64,000 bases of DNA from Oreocharis arfaki (taxonomy: Eukaryota; Chordata; Aves; Passeriformes; Paramythiidae), in the NCBI GenBank assembly GCA_013398015.1, contig VZRR01012583.1, positions 40,368 to 104,367 on the forward strand, written 5' to 3'. Below, one piece after another: positions 37,975-51,400 of the stretch. Position 1 is the stretch's first letter. Each line of letters starts with the position of its first letter. The translations under genes were made by a program, and so were the position numbers. The notes under the pieces were generated by a model. It was not told the DNA's origin and did no database searches. It saw only the letters and a program-made list of their open reading frames with translations.

Positions 37975-38121
37975 GTCATGGAATCACAGAATGTTCTGAG
38001 CTGGAAGGGGCCCACAGGGATCATCAAGCCTAACTCTTAAGAGAATGGCCCACACTGGGATTGAACCCCACGACCTTGGCCTTTTTAGCACAAGGATCTG
38101 ACCATCTGAGCTAAAGTGTCA
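37975..38121 (-). mobile_element. tRNA-Ile-derived SINE (TguSINE1-like)
   Basis: Read on the minus strand, the element starts with a tRNA-like head: A box TAGCTCAGATGG (plus 38102-38113), an anticodon-arm remnant GTGCTAAAAAGGCCAAGGTC matching tRNA-Ile, and B box GGTTCAATCC (plus 38058-38067) followed by a GTGTGGGCCA acceptor remnant. The tail then reads GATGATCCCTGTGGGCCCCT, CCAGCTCAGAACATTCTGTG and ATTCCATG, which matches a CR1-type 3' end. This head-plus-tail structure is that of the songbird TguSINE1 family, transcribed by RNA polymerase III and mobilised by CR1 reverse transcriptase. The tRNA part has mutations in the anticodon arm, so it is not a functional tRNA gene. Ends are approximate. 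Confidence 0.85.
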
Positions 38122-41100
38122 CTTAAGCTGCCTAAATTAAAACTGGAATAAATAGAAATGGAATCTAGATTACCTGAAACATATTCATGTTGCCATATTA
38201 TATAGAAAAGCCAAAGGTAGACGACTACAAGAAAATTTGCACATTGATAAAGTATTACATGATATTTCTACAGGATTATTGCAGAATTTTGTTGCCCTTT
38301 ATTCCATAGATGTCAGTATAATATCCCAAGCATCTAAGCATTTCTGGAGTGGAGTTTCCACTGATTTTCTTCGTAAAAATGTCACAAAGGATTTTGCTGT
38401 AAATGAAAGTTTCATCGTATGTCCTTCACCATCTGTGGTAGGAATAGCAGCACTGCATCATTACTATGGATTACAAGTCCGGCTAAAGAGAAATAAAACG
38501 AATTGGGAGAAAACACAGGCTAAGCTATATTTTTAGATATTTATTTTGAGAGTAATACTGAACTCCAAATAGCCATGCTGATTGCATCACATTGCTTTCC
38601 ATGGCTTACCTCCCTCCCCTGGCTAGGATTTCATGGGTGCAAAGCAGAATTACTCTGATTGCATTCACTCCCGTGTGACTAGATGAATCCAGGTGGAAGA
38701 ATTGAGTCTATTTGGTAGAATTTCTCTGTGATTCTGTAGAACCAAATAATTTAGGTTGCAGTGATCATCTGACCACCTTCTGGTCAAACCTCTCACGATT
38801 ACAAGGGTGAGGACATGCACACATTCCAGGCTGTGGGACTGGAATGTGAATCAGGGCAGCGAGATGCTCCAGTTGTCCACTGGAGCTGAACTGTGAAAGT
38901 ATTACACTGTTGGAAAAGGCCTGCTGGAGATGAGGAGAACAGGAATGCTTTTAGCCAACATCTTTTATGGAAGGGAAAAAAAAAAAAAAGAAAGTGGCAC
39001 TGTTCATTCAATTGTCACCTGGCACATGCTATTGATCTGATGGCTTGATTTGCCGCTACAGGGTGAAAAATTCATCAGTCATCTTACAGAGATATCACAT
39101 TAGTTTTAGCTTTGATTGTGACGGTCTAATTTTAGTCTGCAAAGATGATGACGTCCTTTCACATTTTGCCTGATTATTTTTTCAGACTGATTTAGAATCA
39201 GTTTCTTTCACTAGCTGGAAAAGGAAAAAGTAAAATGACTAGATTTTTAGATTTTTCTCTTCCAGGTTTGAATTTATTCTTTGACTAAGAATGACAAAGA
39301 AAACAATTTAAATGTGTGTATATATATGTATTTATATATATATCCTTTGACTCTAACAAAGCTCTTGGCTGCTCAATGAACCTGAACTGCCCACCCATCT
39401 TTTTTTTTCACAATTATAGATGTTCCTGACCACTGAAGGTTTGCAGTGGATCTGTTGACTGCGAACAGCACAGGACAATCTGTGTAGAAGATCTTTCCCA
39501 TTCATCAGATTCCCTACCCTTAAATGTTTGTGCATATTAAGATCTAGGGAGAAAAGATGTTTTGAGAGGATGAGGGTGTGGGACTACTGATGACCCAGAG
39601 CCTTCCAGGATTCCTTTTATGAAATGGGAACAGGATTTATCTATATTCACCTACCTCTTCCTGATGTGTGATTGACTTTCCATAGCCTCAGGGACTGGTT
39701 GTAAGCATGAGATAGTGATGGTTTTTTTGGCAGAAAAAAATAAAGAAAAAATGCCTGATTTAAAGAAATAGACTAATTCTCTCTTCTTAAACCCCTAAAG
39801 ACTAAGTCTAATCTCTTGCTGTGTGGTTTTATTTGTTTAGTTTTCTGAACCTTAATGGAATAATGCAGACTAATTTCAAAAGAAAGAAACAAATAGCTAA
39901 AGGAAGGGATAGTCTGAAAGATGTAGCATCACAAAGAAAGTGAAAAAAATCAACCCCCAGAGTTATTATCTAGCAAAATCTTTTCTATTTGAAAGATTAT
40001 GAGCTATAAATTTTATCATATTTGTTAGGAACCAGCTCAGTTGATTTCCTTTTTTTTTTTTTTTTTTTCTATGATGTTCTCCTTCTCACTGCCGTGCTGG
40101 AGAATCTTTCCTCCTTCTCCTTATCTTCCCTTATTTTCCCACCTACGTGTAATGCCCTTCTAGTGAAACTGCACTAGGTTGAAACACATTTTTTCCTTCA
40201 CTTGCTGTTCCTACTGGAAATCTCCTGCACCTGCAGGCAGGGATATTCACAGGTACAAGGCAGTTCTTTCCCTGACACGGGCTGAACCAGCAGGATGTGT
40301 AATGAAAAGCGTTAATATTCCGCTTGGGGCAGAGAGTCCCTGGCAGTGACCTTCAGGAGGCGCAAACATGTAACTCCCTGGTATTACACGGCTCCCCCGG
40401 GACCACGCTGCCCAGAGCAGGGAAATTGCAACAGAGCTCACAAAGCTGCTTTACCTCAAACTGCAGCCTTGCAGGACCTTAACTCTGGAGGCCCACTGCC
40501 CCCTTCCCAATAAACCTAATGGTCGCCGTGCAAACCTCATGGGATGCGGCCGAAATATGCACTGACGTGTTGCTGTGGTACTTGCTGCTTTCCTTCTACC
40601 CCATGAAAAAATTCTGGATCACCTGAAAATGCTGAGTGTCACTGAGACTCAAGATCTTCATGCTGCAAGAGCTGCGATTTTTCATAGGGCTGGCAAGCAG
40701 AATGCTTTCATGGACCAAAGCTTGACCTGGGGTCTCATACTTTGCTGAGGATCTGGCTGCATCCTGTAAACTGTATTGTGCTGATGCAAATACAAGTCCC
40801 TGTGAAAGTTCACTCCATGTCATGTGACCTATAAATTGTTACTTTACAGATTCTTATCTGTCTGAAAACCATTAAGTCTTTACCTTGTAAAATACACTTA
40901 AGGTTTCTCAGAGATTCCCTGGACTGGGTAGGTCAGGTCAGGCGTATAAATTTGATGTGCAATATTCTACCTGTGTAACATCAATTTTTTTCATTACGAT
41001 AGCTGTTTTAGAGAGAGACGTTTATTCACTTTGTGTACTTAGGAGTATTTTTAGGATAGAGTACAAATGCTTTAATCCATTTGCTTTTGGAATGCAAACT

Positions 41101-44100
41101 TACTGAACATAATTCATTTACTAATGAAGCTACAGTTGTGCAGTTAGTGCTCGACTGAATTGAAACAGATGGAATCAACAGATTTAATATAATTGGCAAT
41201 ATAAGAGTTTTTGATTCAAAATGAATTAACACATAAAGTCAAATCCATAATTTAGGTTCCCAAAGTTTTGCTTCCTGTCTTATTTAATAAAGTCTTTTGG
41301 GGGCCAGTGTGATGTTGGGAGAGGAGCACAAAGTCCACACATTTTGCACTTTGGAAACCTGAGCAAGTAGCTTCACATGCCTGTGCAGCCCTCTGGGGGA
41401 CTAGTGCTGGGCTCCATGCAATGACAGACATCTTTAGCAGAGATCAGGAGAGACAAAAGACTAATTATAACTTTGAAGATTGAAGTTTGCTTCAGAAATA
41501 TTCAGCCACACAGAATAAACTATCATCTATATCTCTATATAACTATAATAAAGTGTGCAATACTTCCAAGAGAGAGACAGCATGCAGTGCAGTGCAGTAC
41601 AAGAGCAGTTTTTCATTTAGATGTATGCACTTAAAAGACCCAGAACAAAAAATGAGAGCCAAAATCTGAGTGGAAGAAAATCATTCCGGGAAGCCCCAGG
41701 GTTCAAAATATGGCTGTGGAAGACAGCCAGAGAAACCTCATTTCAAATATGTGCAGATACAGGAAAGGGGTTGGCTAGGGTCTCACTGAAAAATAGAAGA
41801 AAGAGAAAGAAAAAATCACAGAAAGAGCATTTTCAAATGCAGATTTAGGAGTTTCATCGCTGCCTACATTTTTGAAGAACAAAGCAGTCACAAGGAGATT
41901 TACACAAAGGCCAGGATGTCCGCAGGGAAATCTCAGTGAAGGAAAACCATGGCACCTGATAGCGAAGCTTATTCTGCATATTAAATGAGGCCATGAAAAA
42001 GCAGTTTTGTCAGTGATCAAAGCCTCTCTGGAGAACTCAAGAAAAAGCACCAAAATGAGGGAGCAGAGCTACTGCCCAGACTAACTATAATGCTAATAAA
42101 AATACTTTACTGTTCCACAGCAGAGGTCAAATGTTCTGTAGGTGAAAACTAAAGAAAAGTCCTAGGACAGCAGTTGACCAGTAGCAGATTCCTCTTTGCA
42201 GAAATTAATAATGACATAAAAAAGTTTCCAACTAACTTCAGCCTTAAAGATAGAAGATAAAAGCAGTGAAAAATTCCTAGTGTTCATTGGCATAGGTGAG
42301 GTTATGTAGTCTGCAAAATAAAATTTTTAAAAATCCAGCAACTCAGAATCTTCAATTTAGCCAATGAGACAAAATTTATGTCCTGTGAATGGCACTTCTA
42401 TAGATAGACCAACTCTTTTTATTGCATATGGATATGTATAAATTTATATTTAGTTTTATACATATATGTGTGTGTATAAGTACATTTATATATATATACA
42501 ATACATATAGGAAGAATTTCTTGACAATCAAGTCAAAAATTCCACTGAACTGGCTACATGAAGACAAGTACATGCAGCCTCAAGGAGACCTGTTACTTCT
42601 GAGCTTTGAAGTGTAGTGTACATAAATCAGTGTTTCAGGACAGTGGAAGAATACCATATGGAAAAAGAAAAATCGAAGTACTTGGGACAACAGTAGGAAA
42701 TCAGAAGGCAATTCTAAGAACGGTACCATGGCCACAGAGTAAAACTGAACTTTTTATCACTATGGAAGCTTTTAAAGAAGTTACTGTGACAAAGTCCTAG
42801 ATAGAGTATTTAAGGTTTTCAAATATAACTAAAATTTGATAAGTATTCAGCACATCCCTTAAAAAGATGAGGTAGTGGCTGTTTTAGTCGACTGATGGGT
42901 TATCATTCAGGAAGTCTGTGATCATCCTGTCCATGCTCTTCCCAGTTTCTGTGCCAATTAAAGTGATTTGCAGTTGTGACTAGGTTAGACATACCTATGA
43001 TTTGGTGGATAACGGGGAATTTTTTGCATGCTAATCATAGAATAAGAAGTTCTCTTTATCACCTTTCACCTTAGTTTAAATAAATTAATAAATAAATTTT
43101 TGATCTTCATAAAGCTTTACCTGAATAATGAAAAAAATAATGCAACTAATGAGACCACATCTCATTTGTGGCAAGTTCATCACTCAGGGCAAAACCCCTA
43201 AATAATCGCTGCAGCATAGAATACAGAAGCCATAAGAAAGGTATTCTTGCATCCTCCTTCTGTGGAATTGTGCATAATTTCCTTTTTTTTTGTGAAGAAA
43301 TTGAAATAGAGGGTCCACACTGTCTTTCAGAGCAGATTTCAGCAGTCAGTCAGACGAATTCAGCTTTCTCAGGAATTTAACACAGCGCTTCTCTAGCAGT
43401 GTTCTGAACATGCCATTATAATGTGATTTCTGTTGCTCTGTCTGATGAGAAAATTGGAAGATTCCTATGAAGCCAGGACCAGAAAGAAGAGAAGATAAAA
43501 AGGGAATGAAGCCATAAGGACAAGTCAGGACAGGATCCTAACTACACAGTGTGATTTGGGGCAGATTTGGCTGCCTCCTGTTAAGAGTATCTTCCTGCCA
43601 GAGCTTTCCTCCCAGCTGAGCAGAGTGGCCCTGGCACTGGAGTCACTCGAGGTAGCACATGGGATGCAGAGTGAAGCAAATATCCAAACCCCTCCAAAAT
43701 TAATTGATTATCACTCCTTTCAGCTTGTAAAAGTGATATTCAAGATATTCTAGATATTTAACATGAACCATTGACACCGTGCTCCACAAGATCTTATCAT
43801 TATTAACAAGTGGTGTGTGCACAACACCAGCCAATCGTGGCACTACGCTGAGAAAAAAGGGTTTCAACAGTATTGGACCTATTTAAATTCTGACTGGCAC
43901 AGGAGGCAGCTTTTCCTCTTACGAGCAGCCAGTTATCTCTGTCTGCATCCCACAAAGACATCCATGTTGGGAGGGCTCTTTTTTGGACAGCGTTTTGTGC
44001 TCTCAGACTGAGAGGAGGACACACGCATTATTCAGATAATCCTAGCAACATGCAGCGTGTGAGCTCCTTATTAGAACTGCTGCAGAAGCAACACCCTTTT

Positions 44101-45367
44101 GGATCCCCAAAGATGTCTTATTTATTAATTTTTTGCACTAATACAGCTTAAAAGCTGCAAGAAGTTTAGGTTATAAAAACTACATTAGTGGCATTGGATA
44201 ATGTTTTTAATTAGGAAAATATTACATCCAAAACAGTGCAAAACTATTTTTGTTTACTTCTTGCAATAAAAAAAAAAAAAAAAAAAAAACCACGTATATT
44301 TTTAGTAAGGTTTGGGGTTTTTTCAATGTCTTGGACCACAGTAAGACAAAAAAATCTAAAAAGCCTCACTCTCTCAAAATTTCATTTAAATGAGTATCTA
44401 ATTGGAGGAATAGAAGCTGAGAAATTTGAACAAGTCATGACCAGCTCTGGACAGGGTACCATGTGATTGTAAATATTTGAATTATGTTTAGTTTGATGAT
44501 GCTTTCTTTCTGTTAATTTTGTCTTTGGCAAAATAGAAATAATTCTAGCAATCTACTGCTCATTAACAGACACAACCTGTGAGCTCCCAGTACTGAGCAA
44601 CCCCTACAAGGATGAGGGCATACCTCTTACTACCAAAGAAATCTAAAATAGGATAAAAAACAGGATAGCATGTCCTGGAGATATGCAACAGTTTAGCCCA
44701 GGAAAGTTAGCCTGTTACTGATTTCCTGAGAAAGAAGATACATTTATATCATGGAAATTGCAGAATAAATGATGAGAAATTTGATGATGTATTTACATTT
44801 TCCAGTCTGAAGATTAAATCAAGGAAGGTTTTCATTGCTTTCATAATTATTTTATCCCCATCCTCACTTGTATTCCCCATAGATAAAAAAAAAAGCAAGA
44901 CCTCAATCCATGTCTTCTGCTTTGACAAAAAAATGATCAGATGGCAAAGCTGAAAGCTGTGTTTTATTACATGTGAAAGACTCCTTGCTAATTCCACCTG
45001 ACAATAACTGAACAAGTTATTAATTACAAAGTTTTGCCATCTTGCTGAATGTACCATTAGAGCTTATCTTGAAGTTCTTGTTTTACACTACATTATGTTA
45101 TAAATGTATTAAGTTATTGGAGCCAGTGTTTTCTATTGGCTTATTTGGTTCTTTCTTCAGAGCATAAGTCTAATTACTTGAATGGCTCAATATAATTGCA
45201 TCTTAAGTGTATAATATTAGGCTTCATTCATACTGTTATAGCTCCCAGCATCTTCTTAATTAATTGAATGAAAACAAGTAAAGATATTATTCCGTGGTAA
45301 CTACCCTACACAACATGTAGAAAATCACACATTCTTTCTTAATACCATCGTTCCATTACTCCAAGGG
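38122..45367. other. unique AT-rich noncoding DNA
   Basis: No exon or mobile element recognised. Low-complexity tracts are T19 at about 40050-40068, mixed TA/TG stretches at about 39316-39343 and 42455-42499, a GCAGT triplet repeat at about 41584-41598, and A22 at about 44268-44289. The A22 tract follows a TGCAATAAA context but no gene body is visible upstream. A 99-codon plus-strand open frame at 38237-38536 lies just right of the SINE; its translation shows no domain I recognise. Confidence 0.5.
40200..40560. other. locally GC-richer patch, no gene recognised
   Basis: This 350-bp stretch carries more G, C and CpG than its neighbours (for example CTCCCCCGGGACCACGCTG near 40392). Open frames are at most 64 codons. 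It could be a regulatory element or an old repeat. I cannot assign it. Confidence 0.3.
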
Positions 45368-45435
45368 ACATCAGTTTAGACCTCTGACACACCATTTACA
45401 CATCAGTTTAGACCTCTGACACACCATTTACACAT
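45368..45435. repeat. perfect 32-bp tandem duplication
   Basis: A 32-bp unit beginning ACATCAGTTTAGACC occurs at 45368-45399 and again, without any mismatch, at 45400-45431, followed by four bases of a third start. The sequence is otherwise non-repetitive, so this is a recent slippage or duplication event. Confidence 0.97.
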
Positions 45436-48400
45436 TTTGACCATATGTGATTATCCAGTTAGTTCACTGTATACAAAAGATAACAAAAAATACTTATTGT
45501 GTTTCTCACGTACAAAGAGAGAACAATTTACAAAAAACCAAATAATTCATAGCTTCAAAGTCCTACCAAAGCTGTGAGAGAATAAGTTAAAAGAGGCAGA
45601 TTAAATAAACCGTGCAGCTGCTGCTGTTGGACCAAGAATTCCTTTTTCTCACTTGAATGGCTTTATCACAGACTCTGGAGACGTGTAGCTCTCTCTGGCT
45701 CTCTGGGAGATTTTCTACTTCATCCAAGCTATTTAAATCATAAGGAAATGTCCCAGTCATTAAACAAGAGAATATTTTTTTTTTTATAAAAATGTTTTTT
45801 AAAAAAATGGAACGACATCAAAAGGAAGGACAAAGAATGGGACTTTGCAATGCCTAATACCTCGACCACTAAAAGATTTTGATGAGAGCAGTGGGTTCAA
45901 GACTCATCAAGCAGGGGAAGATATTGAACCAGGATATTCCAGACCCAAGATGAGCAAGTTAAATAGACTTCAGAATCCCTTTGGCCTGCATTTTATGCCA
46001 AAGTCAAAAATAACATCAAGATAGTTACTCTCTAAACAAAAAACAATCTTTGAATTTAAACTGTAGAAAAAAAATTTGCCATTTGAACTTAGAGTTAAAA
46101 TCATTTGGGTGCTAATTTCCACTGCATTTCTCTTCTATGGTGTTTGGACAGCTCTCCGCAATAGACTGTTCCGTACATTTAAGTATAATCCTACAGTGTC
46201 ACCCCATGATATCCTCCATGAAGAATGAATATAACACAGTAAGAGAAATATTTATACCTCTACTGTGTAAATTCTAGAATTATATTTAACGATGTAAAGA
46301 ATGTCAATTCAAATTTAACTGGTGTCAGAGACTGTTAAATAATGTTAATAGTACTTTTATGCTTGTAATTGTCCAATTCAGAGGATACATTGTTTTGCAA
46401 TTCAGAGTGAAACATCCACACTACACCTGTTCTAGAGTTGAACGTTCCAATTCTTTACTGCAGCAGCACATTATTATAGGGGTTTTCCTGGTACAGCAAG
46501 TTAGTTTGTATATAATTATGGGCATGAGCTTGTAGATATGTTTTTGTTAGCTCTGTGTGCTATATTTGTGTCAGGATAACTCACCTTGACAGTCATGGCT
46601 GCTGGAAGGAGGACACTAATAGACATGATCGCAGTTCAGTCTACATTATATAAAGTTACTTTTTCACAGGTACTACCTTTGGCAAGACAAATGTTCTTGG
46701 TACAGCCCTACTGATGACACCTGGTGTCTTATTAAATAACTACAGTGCAAATTACCTCTTCAAGCCTAAATAATGAGTACATGAATGTAGCTATCGTATC
46801 CAGCCACCCTTGTATAAAAACATGTTCATTTATTCTTCAGCCTTGGCTATTGCATTTATGTATTTCTTCCATTGTTATCAATAAATGCACAAAGCCAGGT
46901 ATTCTTTTGTTTGTCTCTAACCACGACATGAGTGGTGGAAGAAAAATCAGCAGGTATATCAAGGAAGGGATCAGATATTTTACTGACTAAGACCTGACAT
47001 TCACATCTCCAGGAGCAGTAGTAGTGAGTCTATAGCATCCTTTCAAACACAAAATGTGAGCTGCAGTTATATTCTGCCACTTCACTTCAGCTTTCAGGAT
47101 ATTATCCTATAAGGTTTATCACTCTTCCTGCAAACATGTTATGTGCAAGTCAGTGTGGCTTTTTCAAAAGCCTGTCCATGGCAGGAAACAAAATCATTTG
47201 CCTGTCTACTGTCACAGGGAATGCAAATAAAAGGACATGCGAATTGTGTCTGTTTCTGCATGAGAAAAGGTCTTTGAAGCAGGCAGGCAGTGCAATGAGT
47301 ATTATTAAAGAGTGTGAATCAACAGGCTGTTGTGTAGACTGCTTACCTTCCAAAGCTGGGAGTGACTGTGTCCTCCTTGTCAGCAAACATTTACCATGGA
47401 CTTAACACGACCCAGGCCCAGCAGACAGGGTTTGTTTAATTGTTTCTTCTCAATAATTGTGATTAACTGTTCTAATGCCTGAACAGAAACTGAAATTGTG
47501 CTGAATCTTGCTTACTTTTAGCTCAGAACTCCCTGCATTACTTCCAATTTTTTTTCTCCTATTCTACTTTTTTCATGATTTTTAGATAAACAATAATGTT
47601 AAGACCACTGAAGAAAGAATCTTTAAAAAATCGCATCATTAAGACTATTCAGGTATTCATGAAGTACTGAAATATGGATAATGACTTGAGCATGTCAGTA
47701 AAATGATCATCTGTCCCCAATTAATATTGATATATTGCAGTTGTGAAGGCTTTTAATGATCACATTACTAGGAAATTATTGCTGCTCATATAATTTGTCC
47801 TTATAATCATGTATTTATCATAAACACAAAAGACAAGTTCCCCAAGAGGACTATTAAAGCCCATATTCTGCTGATTCTTAATTGGTAGAGAAGACAGTCT
47901 TTACACTTATGTGGGAACAACTGTCTTTTTGTCAACACAAGTGTCTCATTTTAATTGCAGTCTATATATGCTACACATAACGTATGTTTTATGGGCATGG
48001 GATGTAACAGCATTTCTGAAAAATATCTGCATGGGGTGGAATAGATAACCAGTGAGGCAAGAATCAGCCTGAATAACTTTCTGAAATTGTCCTTAGAGGG
48101 GAAAAGTGATGAGCTAAAAATATTAATAGTTTTTTCTCAGCCTGATTTGGTGCCCGGTTCTGTATGAAGCTATTCAATCACACATTAGTTCTGTAGCTCG
48201 CAGCTGCAGTGACTGCATCCCAAAATAATGCCACAGGTATTTGAATGGTGTCTTCAATAGATTTCAGACCACTGAATTTTATAGGCTTGAAGATTAAATG
48301 AAGACACTGTAACTAATCGCTAAATCTCACTCTGCAAAATTAGTTCCCTTGTCTCATATAATTGCCTGCCTGTCTCCATAAATAGATTGCAGCTGAGCAT

Positions 48401-51400
48401 TGTATCGTCCATCTAGTTATGTCTGTAAACTACTCATATACATGGCCACTTGGTATACTTTTTATTATGATTAAAAGTCCCAGAGTCCTGATGTTACAGC
48501 TTGTTGGCTATGTAATTTAGAGAGTTATCCGAGGGATCCATTTCCCCTGCAATTACAAAACATGTCAGACTTGAGGCCTACTAAACACAAAACTCAGTGT
48601 GTTTGTTCCTGCACTCCTAGGGCAAGCATAGCCATCAATCTCAGAGGGTATTTTGTTTATAAGGACTACAGAGTTACACACAACCATAAACCAAGAACTT
48701 TGAATTGTGAAGTCATTGTTACAGCTGCCCTTTTCTTTTGGTTGACTGGTGTAAGAAAATTTACTGGTTAAATTCTGCTCTGACGGGCCCAGCGATATTG
48801 ATGGTTGCTCTAATTACTAAATTAACATGAAGAAAATGAAGTTCTTGATTAAATTTTCTAACTCTGAAGCTCCTCTTGGATGCACACCCACTGTGACACA
48901 CTGGGATCTTTTCTTACAGAGGAGGCAGAAAATTCTTTCAGTGTGAACCTGCAAAGTGGACTAAGGCTGATGTTTGCAGAGATACACACACGTGCAAGAG
49001 AGATGCAGAGAGACACTGGGCAGGTCTCAGCAAGGAATGCTCCTCTTTGGCACGTCACAGGGGGTTAGCATCACAGCTCTGCAGCTTGGAAAGCCAGGAC
49101 AAGACACAGCCCTCACTGCTCTTCCTGCGATTATTGGCAGGTGCCTGTAGTCAGCAGTTGCCAGAAATTGGCCCCACATGAACCAGCAGTGAAAAGAAGT
49201 TTCCAGTTCTGCTTTATTAGCGATGGATGACAAGCCAAATGATGGGCTTTGTATCCACCTCTCCCTAGCCCTGATATTGCTGTCCAGGCAGTGCTGGATA
49301 ATGAGGCTGTACGTAGCTCGCTCCTCGAGGTCTCTTGTGAAATCACCAACTCTCCCTTAACTCTCATAAAGATCGTTTGGAAGATTGACTGGATCTTTTT
49401 TGCCTTGGGTTCTCTGCTTTTATTATACAAAGCACAATTGTCTTTTTTTCTTTCTTTCTTTTTAATATAGTCCTTTATTATAAAAAACACTTTTTTATTA
49501 TTACGTTTTTCCTTGGGGATGTTTTTTTGTGTTTACCTCTAATTGTGTGTCTAGATTCCCTCAGGGAACTTGAGTGGGCTCTCTAATACAACATGTGTCC
49601 AGCTTTATAAACAAAGATTACAGGTCTGTTCTCTATTGCACTTCTACCCAGAATAAGTTACTTATATGCAACTTTATAAGCACATACAGAATAATTGGCA
49701 ACTATCATTTTCTCCTCTCCCTCTAAAGTTGTCAGGATTATTTTATTGAGTTTTTTGGGGTTTTTTTTCTCATAAAGATAAAACATATATGTCCTGACAG
49801 AAGTTGCAATCACTCTTTGCAAGAGAAGCAAAATAGCTGATAGCTCAGTAAACCCCAATGAAATCACTTAAAGCTTAGCAGAAACCTAGCCCAATTATCA
49901 TTCTAAGGCAAATTACAATTTCAAGGTAAAATGCTTCCAACATGCCTGAAGCTGGAGAATAGATTTTACCTTCCAAGTGGAAGTATGAAAATATTCCTAC
50001 ATATTTTAAAGTATGTGTTCTTGAATAAAGTCAGTAACTGGACCGACATATTTTCCTCTTTCTTTTTTTCCCCCTTTGTCTCAAAACCAGCCAGCAAACC
50101 AAACATGAATTCACCAACACTGAACAATCCCCCTAAAAAAACCAAACACAAACTCTGCTGAAAACATACATCCTTTGCCTAAAAATTAAACTTTTAGTTC
50201 CCAGAAAATCTTCAAAAAAATCAATAAAACAAGGAATTAGAGTTACAAAATGGAGGAAAAACAATGTAGCATCACATTACTCTCCAGAGTAGGACAATCA
50301 GAATGTTTGTTCCACTAGAAGTATTCTAATTTTGAACATCTGAAACCAAGAGCATCATTCCCAGACTTATCAAAAACACGTTCTTACCCTCTAGTCACAG
50401 CACATCCCAGGTCATCTGCTCTCAACCTTTCCTGCTGACACGATCATCCCACATAAATACTTTAACTCCCAGGTGAGGATCTTGGTTGCAAGGTTAAGGA
50501 GTCAAGCTAACCTATTTGCTCATGGGTTCAATTAACACTAGAGGTATTGTGTATTCTGACCCATCTCCAGTAGGAAATGTTGCAGCTACTTGAATTCTAA
50601 TACTCCGAAGTCTGTTTCTTATGACAGTTTTCTGAGGGCAAGAGATCTTTGGTCAAATCCTTGATCTGAATAAGGTTTTCCTTTCTCCCTTTGCACGGGC
50701 TTTTTCAGAGACTCTGCTTCTGCTGCACAGTCTGGGATGAAGCTTCCCTATTGCTTTTAGTTGGAGCTGGAAAATGTGTTAAGCAAGCACTGAGTTAGAG
50801 GGGGAGCTTGAGGATGACTCGAGTCAAAGACTGATACACTCTCTGTACAGCAAGAATCTGATCTTCCCTCCTGGAAAGGCAAAATCAGAAGAGTGTCAGA
50901 GACAAAGAAATGAACCTCTTCTTTTTCTCACCTGACCTGTATCTCATTCTCACAGGAGCTGTAGATTCAGATGACTTTGGGCAGTTGGTGCTCCAACTGT
51001 AAATTTCACAAGAGGTTTTTTAGTGTCTCAGGAGATTCAGGGCTGTGACAGCAAGCACTCACACAGAACCTGTCTCCTCTCTGTGCCTTGTGCCTGTATT
51101 CTGCACAAATTCCTTCGAAGAGGTGAATACATAGCCCAGATGTTGTAAACACTTTCTGAATTCACCTCTGATGCAACAAAGAAGCCTTAATTCATCACAG
51201 AGAGAAGTGGAGGCAGAGTAAATGTGGGTGTGAGGAGACAATCCTCTCCTTGGTGTCCATAATATAACGTGCCATGCATGGAGAGGCTGTGTCAGCTTCA
51301 AGTCACCTCAGAAGAGTATTTCGGATGCACTGAAATGAGCTGGTTTGGGGCAGAATCATCAGGAAGGAACAGAAAAAGATATTCACTGTCAACAGTGTCC

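Noticed and set aside
38043..38121. Functional tRNA-Ile gene
   Set aside because: The A and B boxes are recognisable, but the anticodon arm is mutated and the sequence continues into a CR1-like tail, so it is a SINE head.
44268..44289. A22 tract after AATAAA as the tail of a processed pseudogene
   Set aside because: No open frame or gene-like sequence lies upstream and no flanking duplication was found; it is treated as a simple A tract.
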